Origin: Nonomuraea sp. SBT364
GTDB taxonomy: Bacteria; Actinomycetota; Actinomycetes; Streptosporangiales; Streptosporangiaceae
Assembly (NCBI RefSeq): GCF_001083785.1
Contig: NZ_LAVL01000094.1
Span: 1 to 32,992 of the forward strand
Reading direction: 5' to 3'
DNA length: 32,992 nt
The first letter of the stretch is position 1, and each line of letters opens with the position of its first letter. Below are positions 7,650-17,432 of this stretch, one piece after another. The notes under the pieces were generated by a model. That model ran no database searches. It had not been told where the DNA came from and saw only the letters and a program-made list of their open reading frames with translations. Position numbers and translations under genes: made by a program.

Positions 7650-7855
7650 ACCCCGTGCGGGAGAGACCCCGGCTGGCCCGGGGCGCCGAAGGAGCAACCC
7701 TCCCCGGAATCTCTCAGGCATCCCGTACCGCTCGGGTGAGGCAACTCTGGAAAGCAGGTGCGCCCGCCAGGCGTACTTCACCGACGGTGCAAGCCCCGCG
7801 GGGTGAAGCTCTCAGGTCGCGATGACTAGCGCGCGGTGACAGAGGGGGAGATCCG
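7650..7855 (+). promoter_or_regulatory. Tandem glycine riboswitch (gcvP leader)
   Basis: Two glycine aptamers in series upstream of gcvP. Aptamer 1 shows GTGCGGGAGAG (7655-7665), GCGCCGAAGGAGCAA (7683-7697) and ATCTCTCAGGCA (7709-7720). Aptamer 2 shows ACTCTGGAAAGCAG (7744-7757), CACCGACGGTGCAAGCC (7779-7795) and GGTGAAGCTCTCAGGT (7802-7817), followed by GATGAC and an AGAGGGGGAG purine run (7841-7850). These match conserved blocks of the gcvT-class glycine riboswitch as found before actinobacterial gcvP. In this class glycine binding usually turns on glycine-cleavage genes; whether control here is transcriptional or translational cannot be read. The gap 7500-7905 has no protein gene. Confidence 0.92.
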
Positions 7856-7905
7856 GCATTCGCCCGCGCCCAGCGCCGGTCTCCATAGCCTCGGGAGGCA
7901 TCTCC

Positions 7906-10737
<2,832 letters not shown>

Positions 10738-10745
10738 GCGCCCTA

Positions 10746-10778
10746 GGAAGGCCCCGCCCGCGCCGGGCGGGGCCTTCC
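10746..10778 (+). terminator. Strong hairpin terminator of gcvP
   Basis: GGAAGGCCCCGCCCG (10746-10760), 3-nt loop, exact complement CGGGCGGGGCCTTCC (10764-10778): a 15-bp perfect stem starting 8 nt after the gcvP stop. No long U-tract follows. Confidence 0.85.
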
Positions 10779-10863
10779 GCATTCCAGGCCGGCTCGGTCA
10801 AGTGAGCAGACATGATCGTCAGAAGTGGTTAAGCTCGGTGCGATCGCCGCCGAAGGAGCTCTC

Positions 10864-11712
10864 TTGACGTCCTCAGAGCTGCAGACCCCGCCCCTCGACA
10901 CCGCCCGCCGGCTGGCCGAGCACGGCGACCTCGACGGTGCGGCGGCCATTCTCGCCGACCTCGCCGCCACCGGCGGGCCCGACGCGGCGCAGGCCGCCGT
11001 GGGGCTCGCCGTCGTCCTCGACCAGGCCGGCGACGCCGCCGGCGCCCGCGCCGCCGCCCGTGCCGCGCTCGCCACCGGGCATCCCGAGTTCGCCGCCCAG
11101 GCGGCCTGCCACCTGGCGCAGGGCTTCGAGCGTGAGGGCCGCCTCGGTCAGGCCAGGGGCGCCTGGCAGGCCGTCCTCGGCGTCGGCACGCCCGCCTACG
11201 TGCCGCTGGCCCACCTGGCGCTCGCCCGGCTCGCGCTGGAGTCCGGCGACCTCGACGAGGCCGAGTCCGCCTTCCGCGCCGCCCTCGACACCGCAGGAGG
11301 GGCCGGCGGCGGGCACGACGACGGCGCCGCCGCGAGCGTGCCGGGGGCCGGTGACGGGGCCGAGGTGCGGGTGCACGCCGTGCAGCAGCTCGCCGACCTG
11401 CTCATCGAGCGCGGCGAGCCGGGAGAGGCGGCCGACCTGCTGCTGGAGGCCCTGCGCGACGCCTCCGGTGACGACGCCGCCCGGCTGCGGGTCCAGCTCG
11501 GCATCGCGCATCTGGAGCTGGCCTGCGCCGAGTTCGCGGGCGCCGTGGAGGACGGCGGCGAGGCCCAGACGAGCGCGCTGGCCATCGAGCTGCTGGCCCG
11601 CACCCTGCCGCTGCGCGGCCGCGCCGACGACGCCGACCACGTGTGGGCGTACGGCCTGGACCACGAGGACGAGACGCTCGCCAGCGAAGTACGCCTGCGC
11701 TACGACCGCTGA
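10864..11712 (+). CDS. Tetratricopeptide-repeat protein of unknown function
   Basis: 282-residue alanine-rich protein built of helical pairs. TPR-like units are visible, for example LAEHGDLDGAAAILADLAAT, LAQGFEREGRLGQARGAWQA, LARLALESGDLDEAESAFRA and LADLLIERGEPGEAADLLLE, so it probably acts as a protein-interaction scaffold. No signal peptide, catalytic motif or transmembrane segment is seen. I chose TTG 10864 because GAAGGAG lies at 10852-10858, 5 nt upstream; a GTG at 10825 in the same frame has no ribosome binding site. A glycine-rich linker around residues 142-165 interrupts the repeats. It is separated from gcvP by a terminator, so it is probably transcribed separately. Confidence 0.8.
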   Translation: MTSSELQTPPLDTARRLAEHGDLDGAAAILADLAATGGPDAAQAAVGLAVVLDQAGDAAGARAAARAALATGHPEFAAQAACHLAQGFEREGRLGQARGAWQAVLGVGTPAYVPLAHLALARLALESGDLDEAESAFRAALDTAGGAGGGHDDGAAASVPGAGDGAEVRVHAVQQLADLLIERGEPGEAADLLLEALRDASGDDAARLRVQLGIAHLELACAEFAGAVEDGGEAQTSALAIELLARTLPLRGRADDADHVWAYGLDHEDETLASEVRLRYDR

Positions 11713-11730
11713 CGCCCCGGGCTCGACGAA

Positions 11731-11754
11731 CCCCGCAGGCCGGATGCGGCGGGG
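11731..11754. terminator. Possible bidirectional terminator between convergent genes
   Basis: CCCCGCA (11731-11737) and TGCGG-CGGGG (11745-11754) can fold into a GC-rich hairpin whose inner five pairs (CCGCA/TGCGG) are perfect. It lies in the 45-bp gap between the TPR gene and the convergent membrane-protein gene. Confidence 0.4.
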
Positions 11755-11757
11755 CGG

Positions 11758-12099
11758 TTATGGGCGGCGGATGATGGCGGCGGCGGCCGCTACGTTGATG
11801 ACGACGATGGCGACCCAGGCGATCAGCAGGCCCGCCAGGCCGGCGCTGCCCGACGCGATCGCCGTCAGCGGGATGCCGAGACCCATCGAGCCCAGCGCGA
11901 CGGGGATGATGGCGGCGCCGTTGGGCTTGTGATGCTTGTATTCCTTGCGCGGCTTGCCGCCGTGCTGCTGGAGCTCGGCCTGGACGCGGGCGGCGATCGT
12001 CGCGTCGATCCGCTCGACCAGCGAGTCGACCAGCGCGGCTTCGTATTCAGGGCCGAGGTCGCGGCGGGCGTCGAGCGTCGCCTGAAGGTCCTCGCGCAT
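11758..12099 (-). CDS. Small membrane protein, two predicted transmembrane helices
   Basis: 113-residue protein of unknown function. Residues 1-60 are cytosolic and helical (MREDLQATLDARRDLG, then a stretch of charged residues and KPRKEYKHHKPN). Residues about 62-82 and 86-109 are hydrophobic helices separated by a short turn. The N-terminal half resembles a coiled-coil that could dimerise. ATG 12099 is preceded by a GAGAGACGAG stretch; another ATG six codons upstream (12117) is possible. It is divergent from the hydrolase gene at 12200. I recognise no named family. Confidence 0.7.
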   Translation of the reverse strand: MREDLQATLDARRDLGPEYEAALVDSLVERIDATIAARVQAELQQHGGKPRKEYKHHKPNGAAIIPVALGSMGLGIPLTAIASGSAGLAGLLIAWVAIVVINVAAAAAIIRRP

Positions 12100-12199
12100 G
12101 GGACTCGTCTCTCGCATGGTGGCCATCATGCCCGTTCGGCGGCGCGCCGTCATCAGACCTGAGAGCCATGTTGACCTCATCCCCAGGTACGGTGCTGCC

Positions 12200-12793
12200 A
12201 TGGAGATCATGACTGCGCGGGGCCCCGCGCGCGTCGAGATCGACGAGGCCGAACGGGCCAGGCTGCTGCTCGTGCTGACGCACGGGTCCGCCGGGAGTGT
12301 GGACGCGCCGGATCTGCTGGCCGTACGGGACGCGGCGCTGGCGGCGAGGGCGCACGTGGCCAGGGTGACGCAGGCCTTCCGGGTGGCGGGCGCGCGGGCG
12401 CCGGGCACGCCCGCGCGCCAGGACGAGGCGTGGCTGACGGTGCTGGCGCGGGTGCGGGCGCGCTGGCCGGAGCTGCCGCTGGTGCAGGGCGGGCGGAGCA
12501 ACGGGGCCCGGGTGGCCTGCCGGACCGCGACGGCGGTGGGGGCGGCGGCGGTGGTGGCGCTGGCGTTCCCGCTGCACCCGCCGGGCAAGCCGGAACGTTC
12601 CAGGGCGGAGGAGCTGCGGGGCGCCGGGGTCGACGTGCTGGTGGTGAACGGGGACCGGGATCCGTTCGGGGTGCCGGAGGCGGCGGACGCGGCGCGGCTG
12701 GTGGTGCTGCCGGGGGAGGGCCATGACCTGAAGAAGGACCCCGCCCGCGTGGGTGAGGTGGTGGCCGAATGGCTGAAGCTCTACTGGAAGTAG
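12200..12793 (+). CDS. Alpha/beta-hydrolase family protein (dienelactone-hydrolase/KAT-like)
   Basis: 197-residue single-domain hydrolase. Visible elements: LLVLTHGSAG at the oxyanion-hole strand, the nucleophile elbow G-R-S100-N-G, the acid region NGDRDPFG (D152 or D154), and H175 in GEGHDLKKDP. All triad members are present in the right order, so it should be active; the substrate is unknown. The small size matches the uncharacterised bacterial alpha/beta-hydrolase group that lacks a cap domain. ATG 12200 is the first start after the divergent gene and has no clear ribosome binding site. A GC hairpin (12802-12820) follows. Confidence 0.82.
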   Translation: MEIMTARGPARVEIDEAERARLLLVLTHGSAGSVDAPDLLAVRDAALAARAHVARVTQAFRVAGARAPGTPARQDEAWLTVLARVRARWPELPLVQGGRSNGARVACRTATAVGAAAVVALAFPLHPPGKPERSRAEELRGAGVDVLVVNGDRDPFGVPEAADAARLVVLPGEGHDLKKDPARVGEVVAEWLKLYWK

Positions 12794-12801
12794 CCGGGGC
12801 C

Positions 12802-12820
12802 CCGGCCCGGACGGGGCCGG
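12802..12820. terminator. Hairpin between convergent genes
   Basis: CCGGCCC (12802-12808), 5-nt loop, GGGCCGG (12814-12820), in the 49-bp gap between the hydrolase (+) and the small Cys protein (-). Suitable as a bidirectional terminator. Confidence 0.5.
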
Positions 12821-12842
12821 TGGCCGCATGAGGAGCGTGCGG

Positions 12843-13040
12843 TCAGGCCGCGCCGACCAGAGGGTCCGGACGGTGCGGGGCGATGGCGGTGCCGCCAGGA
12901 AGAAGCTCCCCGGTGTCCTCGAACAGGACTACGCCGTTGCAGAGGAGGCTCCACCCCTGCTCGGGGTGGCAGGCCAGAGTGCGTGCGGCCTCGCGGTCGG
13001 GCGCCTCGGCAGACGGACAGGCCGGGTCGTGCGGGCACAT
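12843..13040 (-). CDS. Small conserved actinobacterial protein (DUF5999-like)
   Basis: 65-residue soluble protein. The start MCPHDPACPSA has Cys2, His4 and Cys8, followed by DREAARTLACHPEQGWSLLC and NGVVLFEDTGELLPGG. This pattern matches a small Streptomyces/actinobacterial family I know as DUF5999; the family name is from memory. Cys/His near the N-terminus could bind a metal, but no partner site is obvious. ATG 13040 is preceded on its strand by GGAGG 8 nt upstream, a good ribosome binding site. The upstream gap 13041-13239 holds its promoter region and a short palindrome AGTCC-gtta-GGACT (13144-13157). Confidence 0.8.
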   Translation of the reverse strand: MCPHDPACPSAEAPDREAARTLACHPEQGWSLLCNGVVLFEDTGELLPGGTAIAPHRPDPLVGAA

Positions 13041-13239
13041 CGGCGTGCCTCCGATATCTCGTGGGTGCGCTCCCGGTGGGGGCGGGAGCGGCTCGGGTAT
13101 TCGTTTCCAGCAAGTGTGCGACGTATGTCACATGTTCCGACATAGTCCGTTAGGACTGTTAGAGGAGGATGCTCTTCGGCGTGTGACCTTCGACACAGCG
13201 TGCCTTATGCAGGATAACGGTCCAAGCTCGACACGCACA

Positions 13240-13800
13240 CTACGTTTGCAAGCCTCGGAGCAACGCGTCGAGACCGCGTTCGAAGTCGGCGTCGGCGCGC
13301 TCGCCGCGCCGGATCCACTCGTCCGCCTCGGGGTCGGCCCAGCCCGACTGCTGGACCTCGACCGCCACGCTGCCGAACACGAACGCCCGCAGCGACCGCA
13401 CGGCGTCGGCCGCGTCGGGCAGGCCCGCCTCGGAGAGCTGCTCGATCTGCTCGCCGATGGCCACGGCGGTGCCGCCCTTGGGCGGCTTGGTGAGCGCCAG
13501 GGCCAGGACGCCCGGATGCTCGCGCAGGACCTCGCGGCCGGCCCGGCACCACGCCCTGGCCGTCTCCTGCCAGGTGCCGGCCGGCTCCACCTGGACGGCG
13601 GTGACGTGCTCGGCCAGCGCGTCCATCAGCGCCTCCTTGCCCCGGGGCAGGTGGTGGTAGATGGCCATCGCCTCGACCTCCAGGGCGTCACCGAGCCGGC
13701 GCATGGTGAGCCTGCGCAGGCCCTGGGTGTCGGCGATGTGCAGCGCGGCCTCGATGATCCGCTCGCGCGAGAGGGGGATGGGTGGTCGCTTCGCGGGCAT
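13240..13800 (-). CDS. TetR-family transcriptional regulator (TetR_C type)
   Basis: 186-residue repressor. The N-terminal HTH runs SRERIIEAALHIADTQGLRR, LTMRRLGDALEVEAMAIYHH, then LPRGKEALMDAL, typical of TetR/AcrR proteins. The C-terminal ligand-binding half is helical and ends FERGLDALLRGLQT; its ligand is unknown. I chose ATG 13800, which has no ribosome binding site but has TAAGAT exactly 7 nt upstream, fitting a leaderless transcript; ATG 13809 would overlap that -10 box. The palindrome at 13811-13821 overlaps the promoter and is a likely autoregulatory operator. The gene is divergent from the helical protein at 13919, which it might also control. Confidence 0.87.
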   Translation of the reverse strand: MPAKRPPIPLSRERIIEAALHIADTQGLRRLTMRRLGDALEVEAMAIYHHLPRGKEALMDALAEHVTAVQVEPAGTWQETARAWCRAGREVLREHPGVLALALTKPPKGGTAVAIGEQIEQLSEAGLPDAADAVRSLRAFVFGSVAVEVQQSGWADPEADEWIRRGERADADFERGLDALLRGLQT

Positions 13801-13807
13801 GGAGATC

Positions 13808-13823
13808 ATCTTACTATGTAAAG
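13808..13823 (-). promoter_or_regulatory. Leaderless -10 box with overlapping palindromic operator
   Basis: On the minus strand TAAGAT (13813-13808) lies 7 nt before ATG 13800. It overlaps the palindrome TTAC-TAT-GTAA (13811-13821 on the plus strand, extended CTTACTATGTAAAG). No convincing -35 box is visible. The position suggests autorepression by the TetR protein. Confidence 0.55.
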
Positions 13824-13918
13824 GGCCCCGGGAGGGGGACGTCCGGTTACTGGGCGTGGCGCGGGACGGCGTACGCTTGTCGCCGGTAAGAGCCGACAGT
13901 GTTGAAGGGCAGAGTTCG

Positions 13919-14317
13919 ATGGCGTTTTTCCGTCCGCGGGTCAGCCGCGAGGCCGAGGTCCGCTTCCACGCGGATGTGGAGATCTCCAAGGGCTACCCCG
14001 CGCTGCTCGACAAGGCCCGTGAGGCCGAGAGCACGCTGCGCGAGCTGCGGGCCGCCGACGCCGACGAGATCGAGCTGCTGGCCGCCGGGACCGCCTTCGA
14101 CGAGGCGCTGACCGAGGCGCTGCGGGCCGCCGAGTCGGGGCAGCGGGCCACGTTCGGCGTGAAGGCCTACGACGACCGCATCGCCCGCCGCAAGGCCAAG
14201 GCCACGCCCGCCGGGGCCGCCTGGACCGCCGAGGTGGAGCGCCTGCGCACGCTGCGCGAGGACAACCGCATGTGGGGCATCCCGCGCGTCCCCAGGCCGG
14301 TCCCCGCCGCCCGCTGA
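13919..14317 (+). CDS. Conserved helical protein of unknown function
   Basis: 132-residue cytosolic protein starting MAFFRPRVSREAEVRFHADV. Most of the chain is charged and predicted helical, with heptad-like spacing in KAREAESTLRELRAADADEI, and the end carries basic RIARRKAK and VERLRTLREDNRMWGIP segments. No domain is recognised. GAAGGG at 13904-13909 precedes ATG 13919. A longer open frame upstream to 13661 runs through the TetR gene on the other strand and is not credible. It is followed by terminator hairpins shared with the convergent sigma-factor gene. Confidence 0.72.
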   Translation: MAFFRPRVSREAEVRFHADVEISKGYPALLDKAREAESTLRELRAADADEIELLAAGTAFDEALTEALRAAESGQRATFGVKAYDDRIARRKAKATPAGAAWTAEVERLRTLREDNRMWGIPRVPRPVPAAR

Positions 14318-14339
14318 CGCCTCCGAAAAGACGTCCCAT

Positions 14340-14396
14340 ACGTCCCGGAGGACGTTCCTGGGAAAGGGGAAAGCCCCGGCCTGGTGGCCGGGGCTT
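14340..14396. terminator. Two hairpins between convergent genes, bidirectional terminator
   Basis: AAGCCCCGGCC (14371-14381), loop TGGT, GGCCGGGGCTT (14386-14396) is a perfect 11-bp stem, 10 bp from the sigma-factor stop. A smaller ACGTCC-cgga-GGACGT hairpin (14340-14355) precedes it. Confidence 0.8.
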
Positions 14397-14406
14397 CCTG
14401 ATGGGC

Positions 14407-15720
14407 TCAGCTGGCCCAGTCGAGCAGCGGGCGCGTGTTGCTCGGGTGGCGCAGCTTCGACAGCGACTCCTTCTCCAGCTGCCGGATGCGCTCCCGGGTC
14501 AGGCCCATGTACTTGCCGATCTCGTCGAGCGTGTGCGGCTTGCCGTCCACCAGGCCGAACCGCAGCGCCATGATCTTCGCCTCGCGCGGCGACAGGTTCT
14601 GCAGCACGCCCCGCAGCTGGTCGCCCAGCAGCTGGCGGTCGACGATCTCCGACGCCTCGGGGGAGTCGACGTCCTCGATGAGGTCGCCGATCGTGGTCTC
14701 GCCGTCCTCGCCGATCGTCGCGTTCAGCGAGATCGGCTGGCGGCTGGTGCGCAGCAGCTCCTCGATCTGGTCGGGCGTCCTGTCGAGCTCGACGGCCAGT
14801 TCCTCGGGCGTGGGCTCGCGGCCCAGCCGCTGGTGCATGTCCCGCTCGATGCGCGACAGCTTGGAGAGCATCTCCAGCACGTGCACGGGCAGCCGGATGG
14901 TCCGGGCCGAGTCGGCGAAGCCACGCTGGATGGCCTGCCGGATCCACCACATGGCGTAGGTGGAGAACTTGAAGCCCTTGGTGTAGTCGAACTTCTCCAC
15001 GGCCCTGATGAGGCCCAGGTTGCCCTCCTGGACGACGTCCAGCAGGGACATGCCGCGGTCGGTGTACTTCTTGGCCACGGACACGACCAGCCGGAGGTTG
15101 GCCTCCAGCATGTGGTCCTTGGCCGCCTTGCCGTCCTCGATCACCATGAGCAGGTCGTCGCGGGCGGCGGAGGACAGGTCGTCGCCGGTCTCCAGCTTGT
15201 ACTCGGCGTACAGGCCGGCCTCGATGCGCCGGGCCAGGTCCACCTCCTGCGCGGCGGTGAGCAGGGTGCGGCGGCCGATGGACTTGAGGTAGGTGTGCAC
15301 CGAGTCGCCCATGACCGACTGGTTGTCGTCCAGGTCGAGCGTCTCGTTCTCCAGGTCGGCCTCCTCCGGCTGCAGGACGACCTCGTCGGGAGCGTCCTCG
15401 TCGCCGGTTTTTGCCTTGGCGGCACCCGAGTCGGTAGTCTCGGGATTCGAAGCCTTCTTCCTGGTGGAGCGCTTGGTTGCGGGCCTGTCCGCGGCCTTCT
15501 TGCGCTGGGTGGGCGCCTTGATGGGCGGCTCGTCCCCGGCGGCCAGGCTGACCCCGGCGTCGGTGAGCTCGCGCAGGATCGACCGGCCCTGGGCGGGGCT
15601 GATGCCCGCCTGGGCGAACGCGTCACGCAGGTCCGCGAGAGAGAGGTGACCCTGGGCTCGCCCTCGGTCAATCAGCTGATCGAGGGTCGCGGGTGGGGTC
15701 GCCACGGCGGTTCGGGGCAT
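14407..15720 (-). CDS. RNA polymerase sigma-70 family factor, HrdB-like (group 1/2)
   Basis: 437-residue sigma factor. Order of regions: an N-terminal region-1.1-like domain (TLDQLIDRGRAQGHLSLADL...), an acidic/basic linker (about 75-130), region 1.2 (DSVHTYLKSIGRRTLLTAAQ), region 2 (LRLVVSVAKKYTDRGMSLLD, then FSTYAMWWIRQAIQRGFAD), region 3, and region 4.2 (TLDEIGKYMGLTRERIRQLE). Region 2.4 and 3.0 read ADSARTIRLPVHVLEMLSKL, which differs from the near-invariant HrdB sequence I recall, so this may be a group-2 paralogue rather than the housekeeping factor. ATG 15720 has GGAGGAGGT 8 nt upstream; a longer reading frame to 15792 lacks a signal. Confidence 0.9.
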   Translation of the reverse strand: MPRTAVATPPATLDQLIDRGRAQGHLSLADLRDAFAQAGISPAQGRSILRELTDAGVSLAAGDEPPIKAPTQRKKAADRPATKRSTRKKASNPETTDSGAAKAKTGDEDAPDEVVLQPEEADLENETLDLDDNQSVMGDSVHTYLKSIGRRTLLTAAQEVDLARRIEAGLYAEYKLETGDDLSSAARDDLLMVIEDGKAAKDHMLEANLRLVVSVAKKYTDRGMSLLDVVQEGNLGLIRAVEKFDYTKGFKFSTYAMWWIRQAIQRGFADSARTIRLPVHVLEMLSKLSRIERDMHQRLGREPTPEELAVELDRTPDQIEELLRTSRQPISLNATIGEDGETTIGDLIEDVDSPEASEIVDRQLLGDQLRGVLQNLSPREAKIMALRFGLVDGKPHTLDEIGKYMGLTRERIRQLEKESLSKLRHPSNTRPLLDWAS

Positions 15721-15809
15721 GAGGACACCTCCTCCAACGGAGTGGAAGCGATTCTGGGCAGTTTGGGTGGGGCGGCCCGGCTCCGGCCGCACAACTCACC
15801 AGTATCAAT

Positions 15810-15835
15810 AACGCCGATCGGCGCTATTTGTTCCC
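15810..15835 (-). promoter_or_regulatory. Putative ECF-type promoter upstream of the sigma-factor gene, with spacer palindrome
   Basis: On the minus strand GGGAAC (15835-15830), 17-nt spacer, GTT (15812-15810), the pattern used by SigE/SigR-type ECF factors. The spacer region is occupied by a 22-bp palindrome (15807-15828) with a single mismatched pair, centred at 15817/15818. It could be an operator or a hairpin ending the upstream exported-protein transcript. The leader to ATG 15720 would be about 80 nt. Confidence 0.4.
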
Positions 15836-15872
15836 GCGGGGATGAAAAACGCCCAGAAGTGGACTGATGTCC

Positions 15873-16193
15873 CTATTCGGCCAGCTCGAACTCTCCCTGC
15901 CGGACCTCCGGCATGGGCATCGGGTTGGCCCCCTCCAGACGCTCTTCCGTCCAGTAGCCGATGACGTCCTCGGGATTCGGGTTGACCTCGGTGGTCACCA
16001 CGAGGCCGTCTCCGGAGGGCTGCCCGGACGGTGTGGGCTGCGAGGGCTGATCCAGCGACTTCTCGATCACGGCCCGGGTCTGCCTGGCCTGGTCGAGCCT
16101 GCCCGCCGAGGCGGCCGCCGCGACGGAGACGCCACCGGCGACGATCACGCCGACGGCCACCGCGGATGCCCACATCTTGCGGGTCTGGTCCAT
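15873..16193 (-). CDS. Small exported protein with N-terminal signal/anchor
   Basis: 106-residue protein: MDQTRK, then a hydrophobic helix of about 22 residues (residues 8-30, rich in Ala/Val/Gly) that is a signal peptide or N-terminal anchor with a possible AAAASAG cleavage area. The rest is polar, with a Pro/Ser/Gly linker (PSQPTPSGQPSGDG) and an acidic tail containing VIGYWTEERLEGANPMPMP. No lipobox and no recognised domain. ATG 16193 has AAGGAGG with 8-nt spacing; a GTG two codons earlier is less well placed. It lies upstream of the sigma-factor gene on the same strand, but the 150-bp gap suggests separate promoters. Confidence 0.75.
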   Translation of the reverse strand: MDQTRKMWASAVAVGVIVAGGVSVAAAASAGRLDQARQTRAVIEKSLDQPSQPTPSGQPSGDGLVVTTEVNPNPEDVIGYWTEERLEGANPMPMPEVRQGEFELAE

Positions 16194-16238
16194 GAACACT
16201 CCCTCCTTCTTCTCCCACTATGACGCATGCACAAGTCA

Positions 16239-17384
16239 TCAGGTTCCGGACTTGAGGCGGATCAGATCGGTCTTCCCGTTCGGCAGCAGCGGCAAGCTCG
16301 GCAGGAGCCGCAGGTCACGGGGGGCGGCGTGCGGCGGCAGCCGGTCGGTGCAGTAGGCGCGCAACTGGGCCAGCGTGGGCGGGGCGGCGGGGTCGGCGGG
16401 CACCACGACGGCCACCACGAGCTCGCCCCACTCGGGGTCGGGGCGGCCCACCACGGCCACGTCGGCGACCTCGGGATGGGCGCCGAGGACGGCGGCCACG
16501 GAGGCGGCCGGCACCTTCTCGCCGCCGGTGTTGATGACGTCGTCGGCCCGGCCGAGCACCCGCAGCCGCCCGCCCGACAGCTCGCCCAGGTCCGAGGTGA
16601 CGAACCAGCCCCCGCCGGGCGGGCCCGCCGGACTGTCGCGGTAGCCGGAGAACAGCACCGGCCCGGACACCAGGATCCGCCCGTCGTCGCCGATCTTCAG
16701 TTCCACCTGGTCGAGGGGCATGCCGTCGTACACGCACCCGCCGCTCGTCTCGCTCATCCCGTACGTCGTCACCACCCGCGCGCCGAGCGCCCGGGCCTCG
16801 GCGACCAGCCCCGGCCGGGGCGCGACCCCGCCGAGCAGGACGGTGCGGAACCTCGACAGGTCGGCGCGCAGCGCGACCAGCCGGTGCAACTGGGTGGGCA
16901 CCAGCGACACGTGGTCGGCGCCGGACTCCAGCACCGCCACCGGGTCGAACCGCTCGTGCAGGACCGGTTCGCTCTCGCACAGCAGCGACCGCACGAGCAC
17001 CTGCAGGCCGGAGACGTGGGAGACGGGCAGGCAGCACAGCCACCGCTCGCCCTTGGCCGCATCCAGCCGGCGCAGCGAGGCGGCCGCCGAGGCGCGCAGC
17101 GCGGCGGCCGAGAGCATCACGCCCTTGGGGGGCCCCGTGCTGCCGCTGGTGGCGATGACCACGGCCACCTCGCCGGGCACGCCGGCGCCGCCCGGCTGCC
17201 GCCTGCCACCGGAGTGGGTGGGGCGCAGGGCCGCGATGGCGGCGGCCTCCTGGCCCGGGATCAGGGGCAGCACCGCGGGGCCCTCGCCGGACAGCGCGTC
17301 GCGGATCGCCGCGAACAGCCGCGGCCCGGCGGGCAGCGCGACCGCGTGCAGCGGGCGGTCCGGATGCGACGGGTTCCTCCACAT
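16239..17384 (-). CDS. menE: o-Succinylbenzoate-CoA ligase
   Basis: MenE activates o-succinylbenzoate with ATP and CoA in menaquinone synthesis. The 381-residue adenylate-forming enzyme has the phosphate loop ATSGSTGPPKGVML, the adenine-site motif TYGMSETSGG, the hinge DLGELSGGRLRVLGRADDVI, GGEKV, and the C-terminal catalytic lysine in LLPNGKTDLIRL. It is shorter than many acyl-CoA ligases, as is usual for actinobacterial MenE. ATG 17384 has no ribosome binding site but TAACCT lies exactly 7 nt upstream, which fits a leaderless message. The gene is divergent from menC-menD (49-bp gap), and the adjacent men genes make the assignment firm. Confidence 0.92.
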   Translation of the reverse strand: MWRNPSHPDRPLHAVALPAGPRLFAAIRDALSGEGPAVLPLIPGQEAAAIAALRPTHSGGRRQPGGAGVPGEVAVVIATSGSTGPPKGVMLSAAALRASAAASLRRLDAAKGERWLCCLPVSHVSGLQVLVRSLLCESEPVLHERFDPVAVLESGADHVSLVPTQLHRLVALRADLSRFRTVLLGGVAPRPGLVAEARALGARVVTTYGMSETSGGCVYDGMPLDQVELKIGDDGRILVSGPVLFSGYRDSPAGPPGGGWFVTSDLGELSGGRLRVLGRADDVINTGGEKVPAASVAAVLGAHPEVADVAVVGRPDPEWGELVVAVVVPADPAAPPTLAQLRAYCTDRLPPHAAPRDLRLLPSLPLLPNGKTDLIRLKSGT

Positions 17385-17389
17385 GCTCG

Positions 17390-17397
17390 TAAGGTTA
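17390..17397. promoter_or_regulatory. Overlapping -10 boxes of divergent menE and menC
   Basis: TAAGGTTA: read on the minus strand, TAACCT (17397-17392) is 7 nt from the menE ATG; read on the plus strand, TAAGGT (17390-17395) is a possible menC -10. No clear -35 is seen on either strand, so confidence is limited. Confidence 0.4.
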
Positions 17398-17432
17398 ATG
17401 GCGTCAGATCGGGCAGCGGCGCAGGGAGGGTC

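Noticed and set aside
13162..13185. AGGAGG followed by ATG and a six-codon frame
   Set aside because: The ribosome binding site is immediately next to the ATG and the frame ends after five residues; no evidence of a leader peptide.
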